Made by a program: the position numbers and the translations under genes. The notes under the pieces were generated by a model, which saw only the letters and a list, made by a program, of their open reading frames with translations, did no database searches and had not been told where the DNA came from. Source: G963704535 sp963704535 (GTDB taxonomy: Bacteria; Chloroflexota; Chloroflexia; Chloroflexales; Roseiflexaceae). From it: 64,000 bases of DNA. Below, in pieces: positions 17,575 through 26,259 of this stretch. Where the stretch lies: assembly GCA_963704535.1 (NCBI GenBank), contig OY969916.1:5580001-5644000 (forward strand), in the 5' to 3' direction. Each line of letters begins with the position of its first letter. Position 1 is the first letter of the stretch.

Positions 17575-17870
17575 TCGGTGGGCGCGGGCGTATGCGATAG
17601 GCGCTTACGTGGTTCCGTGGTGGGGGCGTATGCGATACGCCCTTACGTGGTTCGGTGGCGGGGCGTATGCGATACGCCCTTACGTGCCTCGTGGCGGGGC
17701 GTATGCGATACGCCCTTACGTGGTTCGGTGGCGGGGCGTATGCGATACGCCCTTACGTCGCTCTATCCTGGTTCTGTGGTGGGGCGTATGCGATACGCCC
17801 TTACGTGGTTCCATCCTGGTTCTGTGGTGGGGCGTATGCGATACGCCCTTACGTCGCTCTATCCTCATCT
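17575..17870. repeat. Palindromic repeat P1 array, 7 copies
   Basis: Seven copies of GGGCGTATGCGATACGCCC, one degenerate, are separated by linkers such as TTACGTGGTTCGGTGGC or CTCTATCCTGGTTCTGTGG. The array fills the gap between the DUF6603 stop (17881) and the 610-residue gene start (17492). Relative to the downstream gene it has the same orientation as arrays at 12249 and 32895. Confidence 0.92.
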
Positions 17871-17875
17871 TGTCA

Positions 17876-19815
17876 CCTTGTCAGGCCGGCGAGCTGTTCG
17901 AGACCAGCGGGATGGCCAGGAAGTCGCCGGTGTCGAAGCCACCCAGGTCCAGCACGGCGTCGGCCAGCAGCGCCCCGGCCAGCGCCTGCCGCCGCGCCGC
18001 CACCTCCTGCGCCACGATCGTCCGACCAATCGCGTCCCGCCGCTCGATCTCCCCGCCAGGCGCCACCACAAACGGCGCCGGCGCCTTCCACTCGAAGGCG
18101 TCGTGCTCGGTGAACACCGGCACCGGGTTCTGCAACGCGCTGCGTGCGATCGTGGGCGGATTACTTGGCTCCAGCGGCGCCTTCGGCCGGATCTCATAGC
18201 CCGTCAGCATGTTCGCCACCAGTTGCGGCTGGTTGAGCGCCGGTCGCAGCACCCCGCCCCACAGCGCGTACGGCAGGCTCTTGGTCAGCGGTCGGTACTC
18301 GAACCAATCATCAGCCGCGTCGTTGCCGTAGGTGATGATGATCCGGTGCGTCGCCTCCACTGCCTGCCGATTCATCGGCCCGACCCCCACCGTCAGCGTG
18401 GCGCCCGTCGTCGGCAGCGCCGTCTCGTGCTCTTTGACCCCCCGCGCGCCGGCCTTGCTGGGGATGACGGAGTCGGTCGCCAGCACCAGCTCGTGCGGGT
18501 TGATCATCACCAGCGCGTCGCCGCTGGGCGCCGCGTCGCTCGCCTGCTCCGGGTGCGCCATCCCGCCCCGGATCGCGATTGTGCAGACCTTGCTGTCCTG
18601 GGGCAGGAACGACTGGCGGAAGTGTACCCAGTCCTGCGCCTGCATCTGGCCCTTGGGCGTCTTGATGAAGCGGATCGTGAACGACACGATCGACAGATCT
18701 ACCCGCGCCTGGCCGCTGAACTCCGGCCCCCAGATATTGACATCGGCGCCCATGTGCGCCGTGATGTGATGTGTCCCAAAGAAATGAAATGTGTAGGACG
18801 CGCCGACGCTGATATGGAAATCGACCTCGTAGTGAAACGGCTTCCAGGCGATCAGGAAGTCCATCGAGGCATCGAACCAGGCTTTGAGGTTGCCGTCCTG
18901 CCAGGTCGCGTTCAGCGCACCGCCGGCCATCAGCATCGAGGGCGTCAGCGCGTAGTAGGCCGAGCCCTTGAGCAACAGGTTCGAGTTGACCTGCCAGTTG
19001 AAGCCCAGGCGCGGCACGACTGGGTAGTGGTCAGGGCGCGAGAAGCGTGGGTGGTAGCCGCCGACACTCAGCACGAAGTCGCCGGGGTGCTGGTCGCCGA
19101 ACCAGGAGTAGAAGGCGAAGCCGCCGGTCAGGTGGCAATCGCGCGAGAGCAGGAACGAGTTGGGCGTGAGCTGAGCGCTGATGCCGAAGAAGCCGTCGTC
19201 GGGCACAAAGGTGGCCCGCAGCGCCAGTTGGATCTCGGCCAGCGGGGTGAGGCCGGCCGAGGCGGCGTCGGGGGCGGGCAGGATCATGGTCGAGAGGCCC
19301 AGGATGTTCAGCTCGAAACGATGGCCGAAGGCGACCGCCACCAGGATGAAGCTGTCGATCATCTCGAAGGTGGTGAAACGGATGCCGACGGCCAGGAAGT
19401 AGTCACCGACCGAGGGCGGCAGGTAGCTCTGGAGCCGGCTGAGTTCGTCGGCCAGGCTGGCGGGTTGGATCTGGCCGCTGGCCTCGGCGACCAGCGGGAA
19501 GTCGGCGATGCGGTCGATGGTGGGCGAGAGTAGGCGGCGGTTGTAGCCGAAGCCGGCGGCCAAGCCGCGCACAAAGAAGAAGGCCGGTCCGCCGATCGGG
19601 TAGTCCAGGAAGGCGTAGACGAACAGGGAAGGGCCTTCGTCGAGCTGGACATACGAGCCGAGCGCGCCGAGCGTGAACGTCTCGGTCTTGATCAGCGCCC
19701 GGCCGCTGTAGGCGGTGTAGGTCTTGGAGCCGGGCTGACCGGCGGGCGGGTAAACCAGTGTGCTCTTGAGGAAGGCGCCGCCGATCTCGATCGGGCCACT
19801 CTTGTAATCCACACT
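17876..19815. repeat. 1.9-kb direct duplication, copy 1 (DUF6603 3' half)
   Basis: This segment matches 26260-28199 at a constant offset of 8384 bp with only scattered substitutions and no indel that I could find by reading. It covers the C-terminal ~640 residues of both DUF6603 genes and a few bases beyond the stop. Upstream of it the two genes diverge strongly. Confidence 0.9.
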
Positions 19816-21078
19816 CAAGCCGCGCAGGTTGAAGACCGGCACCGCCCGAAGATCCTCCAGGTCAAAGCCGATCGACATCCCTTGCAGCCCCAGCGTCAGC
19901 CCGCCCGCCGCGAACGATCCGTCGAGCAGAAAGGCGATCGAGGCTCCTTGGCCGGCCGGGTGCTGGTATTGCAGCCCGATCCGCTCGAAATGCAGCGGGC
20001 CGAACGTGCGCTGAATTTTGAACCACAGCGCGTTGTCGCTGGTCGTGGCGCTAGTCGGGCTGGTCTGCGGAGCCGGCGGCTGGGCGCCGGGCGAGACATT
20101 CTGATCCACAGCCGCTAGCGCCAGTGGCTGCGACAAGCTACCCAACTCCAGCACCATGTTGAATGTCATCCCGGTCGCCAGGTCATTGGCGGGCAGCGCA
20201 TTGGCCTCGGCCGGAAGCACGCCATTGACCTTGGTGAGGGTCGTGCCGGCGACCGCGCCCCGCGCCGCCACGATCTGCAGCGGCTTCACGCCGACGCGCT
20301 GCTCGGGCGGGAGCAGCTTGCCGATCAGCGGCAGGTCGGTCAGGTCGAACTCGACGTCGATGTCCACGGCGAACAGGTAGACTGCACCGGTGGGCGTCTT
20401 GTCGAAGACGAAGATCACATCGCGAATATCGACCGCCAGGCTAGGCGGGACATACGCGGCGGCATCGGGCGAGAAGGCGTTGACGATATCGTGGACCTTG
20501 GGGATCGGGTTGCCCTCGCGGTGCGAGTACGCGGCCAGAAAGAGCGTCGCGGCCGGGTCGTTGAAGAAGTATAGCGTGAACACAAAGGTCGCCGTCGTGT
20601 TGCCGACCGGGGCCGTGACCGCGATCTCGCCGCCGAACTGGTGTTTGGCGGTATCGATCATGACCTTGATATCGACCTTCGCCGCCTCGATCGGGAACTT
20701 GGCCTCGCCCCGGAAGACAAACGCTTTCTTGCCGGTGGAGACCTCCAGCCACAGATTCTCGATCGTCAGCTCGGCGATCGGGCGCGGCAGACTCAGGTGG
20801 CCGAAGCGCTCCGACAAGGTGTTCACCAGATTGCCGATCGGGATCTCCTGCCCCGGCCCGGTGCTGCCTGAGAAGAACCAGCCCTCTTGCGCGCCCTGGT
20901 ACTCGGCGCGCAAGATGATCACGACCTGCTCGATCGTGAACTCGGCCAGGGCGATGAACCGGGTCGTGGCGGCGTCAGGATGGTTGAGGGCAAATTGGAC
21001 CGTTTGCAGCGTGACCTTCGGCTCCTGCTCCACCAGCACCCATTCCCCGCTCAACTCGATCTCGCCGTTATAGGTCAA
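17881..21078 (-). CDS. DUF6603-like giant protein, copy 1 (1065 aa, split form)
   Basis: 1065 residues, no signal peptide. The region around residue 500 (SVGDYFLAVGIRFTTFEMID, then AFGHRFELNILGLSTMILP) matches what I recall of DUF6603, a family without known function found in bacteria and some fungi. Most of the protein is predicted to be repeated amphipathic beta-strands (IENLWLEVSTGKKAFVFRG, FTLGALGSYVQLDEGPSLF), suggesting a large beta-rich or elongated structure. The tail after about 860 is less regular. Its ATG overlaps the stop of the 426-residue gene (ATGA), and together they equal the 1458-residue paralogue downstream in coordinates. Confidence 0.72.
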   Translation of the reverse strand: MTYNGEIELSGEWVLVEQEPKVTLQTVQFALNHPDAATTRFIALAEFTIEQVVIILRAEYQGAQEGWFFSGSTGPGQEIPIGNLVNTLSERFGHLSLPRPIAELTIENLWLEVSTGKKAFVFRGEAKFPIEAAKVDIKVMIDTAKHQFGGEIAVTAPVGNTTATFVFTLYFFNDPAATLFLAAYSHREGNPIPKVHDIVNAFSPDAAAYVPPSLAVDIRDVIFVFDKTPTGAVYLFAVDIDVEFDLTDLPLIGKLLPPEQRVGVKPLQIVAARGAVAGTTLTKVNGVLPAEANALPANDLATGMTFNMVLELGSLSQPLALAAVDQNVSPGAQPPAPQTSPTSATTSDNALWFKIQRTFGPLHFERIGLQYQHPAGQGASIAFLLDGSFAAGGLTLGLQGMSIGFDLEDLRAVPVFNLRGLSVDYKSGPIEIGGAFLKSTLVYPPAGQPGSKTYTAYSGRALIKTETFTLGALGSYVQLDEGPSLFVYAFLDYPIGGPAFFFVRGLAAGFGYNRRLLSPTIDRIADFPLVAEASGQIQPASLADELSRLQSYLPPSVGDYFLAVGIRFTTFEMIDSFILVAVAFGHRFELNILGLSTMILPAPDAASAGLTPLAEIQLALRATFVPDDGFFGISAQLTPNSFLLSRDCHLTGGFAFYSWFGDQHPGDFVLSVGGYHPRFSRPDHYPVVPRLGFNWQVNSNLLLKGSAYYALTPSMLMAGGALNATWQDGNLKAWFDASMDFLIAWKPFHYEVDFHISVGASYTFHFFGTHHITAHMGADVNIWGPEFSGQARVDLSIVSFTIRFIKTPKGQMQAQDWVHFRQSFLPQDSKVCTIAIRGGMAHPEQASDAAPSGDALVMINPHELVLATDSVIPSKAGARGVKEHETALPTTGATLTVGVGPMNRQAVEATHRIIITYGNDAADDWFEYRPLTKSLPYALWGGVLRPALNQPQLVANMLTGYEIRPKAPLEPSNPPTIARSALQNPVPVFTEHDAFEWKAPAPFVVAPGGEIERRDAIGRTIVAQEVAARRQALAGALLADAVLDLGGFDTGDFLAIPLVSNSSPA

Positions 21079-22355
21079 GGGCCGCGGCCGCTGGGGAGCT
21101 GCGCGAATAGGACGAAGGTGTCCACCGTCAGGTCGGGCAGGTGCTCATTGGTAGTATTCGTGAAATGGTGGTACACCTCGCGGATATTCAGCGGCTCATC
21201 GCCCTCGCGCAACGACGCCCCCAAGGCGACACTCTGGTCGAAAAAGATCGTGGCCTCAAGCGTGCCGTAGTCCCCGATCGCTATCAGCGCGGCCAGGCTA
21301 CCGTTGACTTTCGGCGCGGTCAGCGGCGTATCCACCCGGAAATGCAGGTCGATCGCTTGCAGTTCGAGCAGATTCGTCACGATGGTCCACTCGACCTCGG
21401 TTTGCACCTCCATCGAGACGTAGCGCACGAGCGGGCTACCCTGAGGGTCGATGGCAACTTCAAGCGAGCTGAACTTGACCAGATTGGCGACATCGAAATC
21501 AAACGGCACACTCAGGCCGGCATCCTTGACCAGCGCCTCCAATTCGTGCAGCCCGACGCTGCCCACCTCACTCAGATCGGCCATCAAGATCAGCGGGGCG
21601 TCCGGCTCGCCGATGCTGGCGTACAGCGGGATCTGGTGCGAGGTTCCCTGGGCCTCAAAGGGCACGACGGCGCGCAGGCCGAGGGCCACACGCCGATCCC
21701 ACTGTAACCAGTATTCGTCGAAAGCGGCCAGGACCTGAATTTCAAAACTCACGTCGTTCAGGTGGAACACGCCCAGATTCGCCGTCCCGCCCTCAGTGCC
21801 GGTCAGGTGCATTTCCGGCACCGGCACAATATCCGCGTCGATGTCGTCCAGGCGCGGCGTCATGGTGATGATGCCGGTCAGGTGGTGCTGCCCTTGCGGG
21901 AAAAACAGCTCCAGCACACCGAACGGCGAGTCCATATTAAGCGTCCCGGCGAAGGTCATCCCGGCAGCCTGCTCCTCGGAAGCGGCGTGCGAGCGTAACA
22001 CCAGCGTCGGGGCCAGGTAGCGCATCTGGTCCAGGAAGCTGCCACCCATGGCGGGGAAGCCGCGCGCCAGCGTCCACTGGGCATCGCCCACTGCCGTGAG
22101 CAGCAGGGCCGGCTCTTCCCCCTGCATCGAGAACACCGCCGTGACCGCCATCCCGGTGAAGGGGAGGTTGCCGCCGGTGCCGACCATCGTCACCGCTGTC
22201 CCGCTGTCGGTGTTCTGGGTGATCGCGTCGATGATCAGCTTGCCGTTTTCCATGAACGGCAGCACCACCGTATTCAACGCCGCCGAGCCAACCGCGCGTA
22301 TGTCGAGTTCCAGCCGGTTGTTCGTGACGACGAGATGGCGTTTATAGGTTTCCAT
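21075..22355 (-). CDS. N-terminal partner of the split DUF6603 protein (426 aa)
   Basis: 426 residues, strand-rich, soluble. Its layout parallels the first ~430 residues of the 1458-residue DUF6603 protein: the TIVTNLLELQAIDLHFRV stretch corresponds to TIIEDVLAFDGIDIRTHI there. It ends with ATGA overlap into the 1065-residue gene, so the pair likely replaces one fused polypeptide. It also overlaps the upstream metallo-hydrolase gene by 14 bp. No catalytic motif is seen. I infer a structural role in the same assembly. Confidence 0.68.
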   Translation of the reverse strand: METYKRHLVVTNNRLELDIRAVGSAALNTVVLPFMENGKLIIDAITQNTDSGTAVTMVGTGGNLPFTGMAVTAVFSMQGEEPALLLTAVGDAQWTLARGFPAMGGSFLDQMRYLAPTLVLRSHAASEEQAAGMTFAGTLNMDSPFGVLELFFPQGQHHLTGIITMTPRLDDIDADIVPVPEMHLTGTEGGTANLGVFHLNDVSFEIQVLAAFDEYWLQWDRRVALGLRAVVPFEAQGTSHQIPLYASIGEPDAPLILMADLSEVGSVGLHELEALVKDAGLSVPFDFDVANLVKFSSLEVAIDPQGSPLVRYVSMEVQTEVEWTIVTNLLELQAIDLHFRVDTPLTAPKVNGSLAALIAIGDYGTLEATIFFDQSVALGASLREGDEPLNIREVYHHFTNTTNEHLPDLTVDTFVLFAQLPSGRGP

Positions 22356-23754
22356 ACTGCATTTTCACCCCTGTGTGGTCGCGGCTGATCACCCAGCCAA
22401 AGCTCCCCTGCGAGCCGGTAGTGTAAATCGGTCGCTTCAGGGTGCTAAAGGAATGGATCGAAGCACCCGAGCCGCGCGCCCAGTAGAAAATCTCATGTGC
22501 GGTAGTTTCCAGATAGCCGCTGAGCTTCATCTTGCGGAAATACGCGCGCAGCGTATTTTGCTGGGGCAGGTTGTGCGAGTTATCTTTGCGCGAGGCGCTC
22601 GCGACCACGTTGCGCGGGTTGGTATTGACGACAAACGGGTCGGATGAAGAGGTTGAATCGCTACCGTGGTGCGGGGCTTGCAGGATATCCAGGTTTTTGA
22701 ACGCATTTGCGCTGTTTGCGAGCAAATACTTTTCTGTGATGCGGGTAGCATCGCCGCAGACTAGGATCTTTTTACCGAACACTTCGATCAGCGTGACCAG
22801 GCTGCCCCGGTTGGTATCATTGCTGCCGTCCAGGGGCGGATCGTCGACGCTCGCGGGGGTTACATCGCTGGCCAGAAGCCAGATTTTGCAGTTGTCTTCG
22901 TTGAGCAGCAGATAGCCCCCGTTAGCCTCCTGATCCAATTCCGCTTTTACCCCGTCCAGAGTCGTTAATCCGACTGTATCGCTGTCAGAATCGTTGTGGG
23001 TCACGCGGAAGATTTTATCCCTGTCCTCGGCACGTTTTTCGATGAAGCCCGCCGTCTTGTTAGTGCCATAGGCGCTCAGGGCGTTGCTGTGGTACACCTC
23101 GCCAAACTTGATCGCCGTGCCGGGGAACACCTTGGAAAGCTCACTATAGTGATCGTCGTCCGGATGGGTCAGGATCAGGTAATCGATCTTCTTCCGCTTC
23201 CCTAGTAGCTGATCTTTTCTCAGAACGGTTCTGACCCTGGTGATAAAGTCGGTTGAGGCCGGAACGTCGATCTCGACCTTCTTGGCTTTTGTTATGCCAT
23301 TCTTATCCGACCAATCGGCGTCCACCGTGATTTGCCAGATATCTTCCTTGGGCAACCTCGCTTCATTACTCGATGTCGTGCCGCAGTCGATCAGAATGAC
23401 CTTGCCGCCCGGCGTGAGGATCAGGCAGCAGTCGCCCTGCCCCATCTGGATGAAGGCGATCACAAAGGCTTTGTCGTCGGTCTTGGTCAGCGCCATCAAG
23501 GCTTGCTGTTGGCGTATCAGCTCGCGCTGCGCCTTGAGCGCCTGCTGTCTGGCGAGCAGGCGCTTGGCGCGTTCAGCGTTGACCTGATCGTTGAATTGGG
23601 TTCGGTTCATACCGATCCTGTACTCAAGCTTGCCTTCCAGAAGGCCGGCCTCCTCAAGGTCCACAAATTGCGTAACGGTTGTGATGACGATCGGTATGCC
23701 AAGCCTCTCAACCTCGGTCGAGTTGCGCTTGCGCTTCTTTTTAGGCTCACTCAT
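22342..23754 (-). CDS. Soluble ComEC-like metallo-beta-lactamase-fold protein (470 aa)
   Basis: Metallo-hydrolase fold without the membrane channel of ComEC. Motifs in order: MGQGDCCLIL and LIDCG (104-125), metal site THPDDDH (196-202), VCGDAT (332-337) and QAPHHGSD (359-366), as in the ComEC C-terminal nuclease-like domain. It begins with a basic stretch (KKKRKR) and a charged helix, likely coiled coil (58-90). Start 23754 has AGGAGGAG upstream; a start at 23787 would overlap the lectin gene. It is probably a phosphodiesterase or nuclease acting with the cluster, or an inactive scaffold; the metal residues argue for activity. Confidence 0.83.
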   Translation of the reverse strand: MSEPKKKRKRNSTEVERLGIPIVITTVTQFVDLEEAGLLEGKLEYRIGMNRTQFNDQVNAERAKRLLARQQALKAQRELIRQQQALMALTKTDDKAFVIAFIQMGQGDCCLILTPGGKVILIDCGTTSSNEARLPKEDIWQITVDADWSDKNGITKAKKVEIDVPASTDFITRVRTVLRKDQLLGKRKKIDYLILTHPDDDHYSELSKVFPGTAIKFGEVYHSNALSAYGTNKTAGFIEKRAEDRDKIFRVTHNDSDSDTVGLTTLDGVKAELDQEANGGYLLLNEDNCKIWLLASDVTPASVDDPPLDGSNDTNRGSLVTLIEVFGKKILVCGDATRITEKYLLANSANAFKNLDILQAPHHGSDSTSSSDPFVVNTNPRNVVASASRKDNSHNLPQQNTLRAYFRKMKLSGYLETTAHEIFYWARGSGASIHSFSTLKRPIYTTGSQGSFGWVISRDHTGVKMQYGNL

Positions 23755-23779
23755 AGACAAACTCCTCCTGCACCAAATA

Positions 23780-26218
23780 TCAGGCATCCGAATCGCGCGT
23801 GGTTTCCCAGGCTATCCAATCCAGGCGCGGATTCTGATCCCAACCGCCGTTATTGATGTCCATTCGCATGATGTTCACCTCAAAGCGAGTGGTATCGATC
23901 AAGCGCACTGTGCAGGCGAATGTATCGTTATAGTAGCCCTCATTGCGCGTGGTGACGACGACATATGGCTTGCGCCGGAACGCCTGCGGGAAGTTGATCG
24001 AGATCTTCTTCACGCCGCCGCCGTGCGAGCCAAGGCGGGTGTGCCCGGCCAGCATGCGGGCGAAGGAATAACTGGCGCCGACCAGCAACTCATCGGTATA
24101 GGCGGTGCCGGCGACATGCAGGCGGTAGCCAGGGGTGGTGGTGCCGATGCCGACATTGTTGCCGATCGCATTGATCGCCAGCGGCTTGGCGCCATGCGAC
24201 TGGATCCAGGAGTATTCGGTGTTGTAGCCCAGGCGCAGGTTGGCCTGGGTGGTCGGGCCGATGATCAGCGCATTGCCGTTGGGGTCCTGGTTCTGGTGGA
24301 TGATCTGGAGCTTGGCCTCGGCGCTGGCCGTGCCGACGCCCACGCTGCCGATAAGGCTGATCTGCGGCCCGTTGATCGTCACGCCGCCCTTGAAGTCGCT
24401 GGCGTAGTTGATCGTCAGCCGGCTGCCGCCGTCTTTCACCAGGGCGCGCGAGTAGCCGGTGTCGCCGCGGCTATTGTCGCCCACGCCCAGCGCGAAGTCG
24501 AAGCCGCGCTGCGCGATGTTGCCATTCACGTCGAGCGCATACGATGGCTGGCGGCCGATCCCGACCATGGGCTTGTCGGTGACGTTCTGCTGCCAGAACA
24601 GCAGCGGGGTCTTCTCGACACTGACGACAAACACCCCATTCTGGTAGCCGGGGATGTCCTGGTAGTTGATGTAGATATTGGCGTGGCCCAGCGACGCCAG
24701 CGCGATGACTTTGTCCAGCGCCAGTAGGATCGAGCCATCCGGCCCTAGCTCGACATTCTCCGACGGCGTGAGCGTCCATTCGATCGACTGGCCCAGGTTG
24801 CGCTTGACCGGGTCGGCCCATTTGCCGCTGGCGCCGCGCATCTCCGTGACCCGCAGCGTGGCCGCGTCGGCGTTGGCGGCCCCGATCAGCGCCCACTCGC
24901 GCGTCTCATTGGCTGCCTGCATGTCGAAGGAGACGACGATCGCGGAGGCCGGCGTCGTTGTGGTCTTGGCGTTCAGCTTGAGCTTGGCGTCGCGCGAGGT
25001 GTTGGCGATGCGCAGCCGCAGCGGGCTGGGGGTGCTGCCGTCGCTAAGCACGCTGTCGCCGCCCACAAAGCCCACGTGCAGCGGGATCTCGCGCAGCCCG
25101 CGGTGGTTGACCACGTCGATGTACTGGAGCCGCGATCCATTCAGCTCGGCCACCTCGCCGGCGTAGACTACGCGCTGGTAGAGCATTTCGACCCGGCTGC
25201 CGCGCGTGCCGCCGCGGCCGTCGGCGTTCATGCCGCGCAGCGTCAGGTCGGTGGACTGGCCGGCCGGCAGCTTGAACTCGCCCTTGTGCAGCAGGTAGAA
25301 TGAGGTGTTATCGGCCTTGCGGCTCATCACCCAGCCGTCGGTGGCGAGCTGCGGCACGGGCGTCTGGGCCACCGTCTCCGCGCGGAAGCGCAGCTCGAAA
25401 TGGCAGACCTTGTCCGAGACCTGCTCGCCGAGATTCTTCAGGATCACATCCTGCCGGGCCGTATTGGTCAGGTCCAGCGTCATGGTCTGGCCGGCCGGGT
25501 CGTCGTCGATATACAGGACGTGGTGCTGATCCTCGTTGAACAGGTTGAAGTCGAGCGGGTGCGTGCGCACGAACGCGGCCAGCGCGGCCTCGTCCTGGGC
25601 CATGTCGCGCTGGATCTCAAGCGGGGAGAGCGGCGCGTCGTACAGACGGATGTGCGCCAGCCGCCCGCCGAAGTACAGATTCTTTGCGTCGTCGAGGTTG
25701 CGCCCCACGATCAGCGGTCGCTGGTGTACCACCAAGTCGCCGGCGACGGTGTACTCGGCGGCCAGCGTCCCATTGATATAGGTGCGGGCGGTGCGGCCGT
25801 CGTTGGTCATCGCCACATGCTGCCAGGCGTCCCAGGTGATCGAGCCGTTAGGTGTGTTGAAGCCGTCGTTCGAGTTGGTGGGCGTGGCAAAGCGGTGGTG
25901 GATGTAGCCGCTGCTGTTCAGGAACATGCAGTAGTTGCGCCCCGGCTTACCGATGATTCCGCTCCAGCCTTGCCCCGGCGGATTGGGGTTGATCCAGACC
26001 TCGACGGTATACGGCTTGAGCCGCAGCAGGGGCGAGTCAGGAAGCGTCAGCGTGTCCTTCTGCCCGTCAAAGAGCAGACAACTGCCGAACTTCTCATCCG
26101 GTACGGTCTGCGGGTCGCCCTCGGCGTCGGCGTTGAGGTGGTTGTCGGTCGTATCGACGACCTTGTTGTCGGGGGTGAGCGAGTCCAGGTGCCAGTGCAA
26201 GATCAGATTAGCGCTCAT
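23780..26218 (-). CDS. LamG / fibre-repeat / H-type-lectin protein (812 aa)
   Basis: Residues 1-215 form a LamG (concanavalin-like) domain (LHWHLDSL, then KPYTVEVWINP, DAWQHVAMT, YINGTLAAEYT, GGRLAHIRLYD). Residues about 215-560 are beta-rich and unassigned. Residues 560-730 resemble phage tail-fibre shafts with GIGRQPSYALDVNG, SVGVGTASAEAKLQI and VGIGTTTPGYRLHVAGT. The end (about 735-805) fits an H-type lectin domain: INFPQAFRRKPYVVV, DTFACTVRLIDTTRFEVN and a closing DWIAWE. This suggests trimeric, carbohydrate-binding fibres. No signal peptide is present. GAGGAG precedes the start. It lies just upstream of, and likely co-transcribed with, the metallo-hydrolase. Confidence 0.82.
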   Translation of the reverse strand: MSANLILHWHLDSLTPDNKVVDTTDNHLNADAEGDPQTVPDEKFGSCLLFDGQKDTLTLPDSPLLRLKPYTVEVWINPNPPGQGWSGIIGKPGRNYCMFLNSSGYIHHRFATPTNSNDGFNTPNGSITWDAWQHVAMTNDGRTARTYINGTLAAEYTVAGDLVVHQRPLIVGRNLDDAKNLYFGGRLAHIRLYDAPLSPLEIQRDMAQDEAALAAFVRTHPLDFNLFNEDQHHVLYIDDDPAGQTMTLDLTNTARQDVILKNLGEQVSDKVCHFELRFRAETVAQTPVPQLATDGWVMSRKADNTSFYLLHKGEFKLPAGQSTDLTLRGMNADGRGGTRGSRVEMLYQRVVYAGEVAELNGSRLQYIDVVNHRGLREIPLHVGFVGGDSVLSDGSTPSPLRLRIANTSRDAKLKLNAKTTTTPASAIVVSFDMQAANETREWALIGAANADAATLRVTEMRGASGKWADPVKRNLGQSIEWTLTPSENVELGPDGSILLALDKVIALASLGHANIYINYQDIPGYQNGVFVVSVEKTPLLFWQQNVTDKPMVGIGRQPSYALDVNGNIAQRGFDFALGVGDNSRGDTGYSRALVKDGGSRLTINYASDFKGGVTINGPQISLIGSVGVGTASAEAKLQIIHQNQDPNGNALIIGPTTQANLRLGYNTEYSWIQSHGAKPLAINAIGNNVGIGTTTPGYRLHVAGTAYTDELLVGASYSFARMLAGHTRLGSHGGGVKKISINFPQAFRRKPYVVVTTRNEGYYNDTFACTVRLIDTTRFEVNIMRMDINNGGWDQNPRLDWIAWETTRDSDA

Positions 26219-26259
26219 GGATCTTTTCTCCTCAAGACAGGGTTTTTGTCATCTTGTCA

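Noticed and set aside
17578..19533. Long plus-strand ORF (651 codons) opposite the DUF6603 gene
   Set aside because: Mirror frame of a GC-rich gene; sequence is Arg/Gly/Gln-rich without any domain, while the minus strand encodes a coherent protein and its near-identical paralogue.
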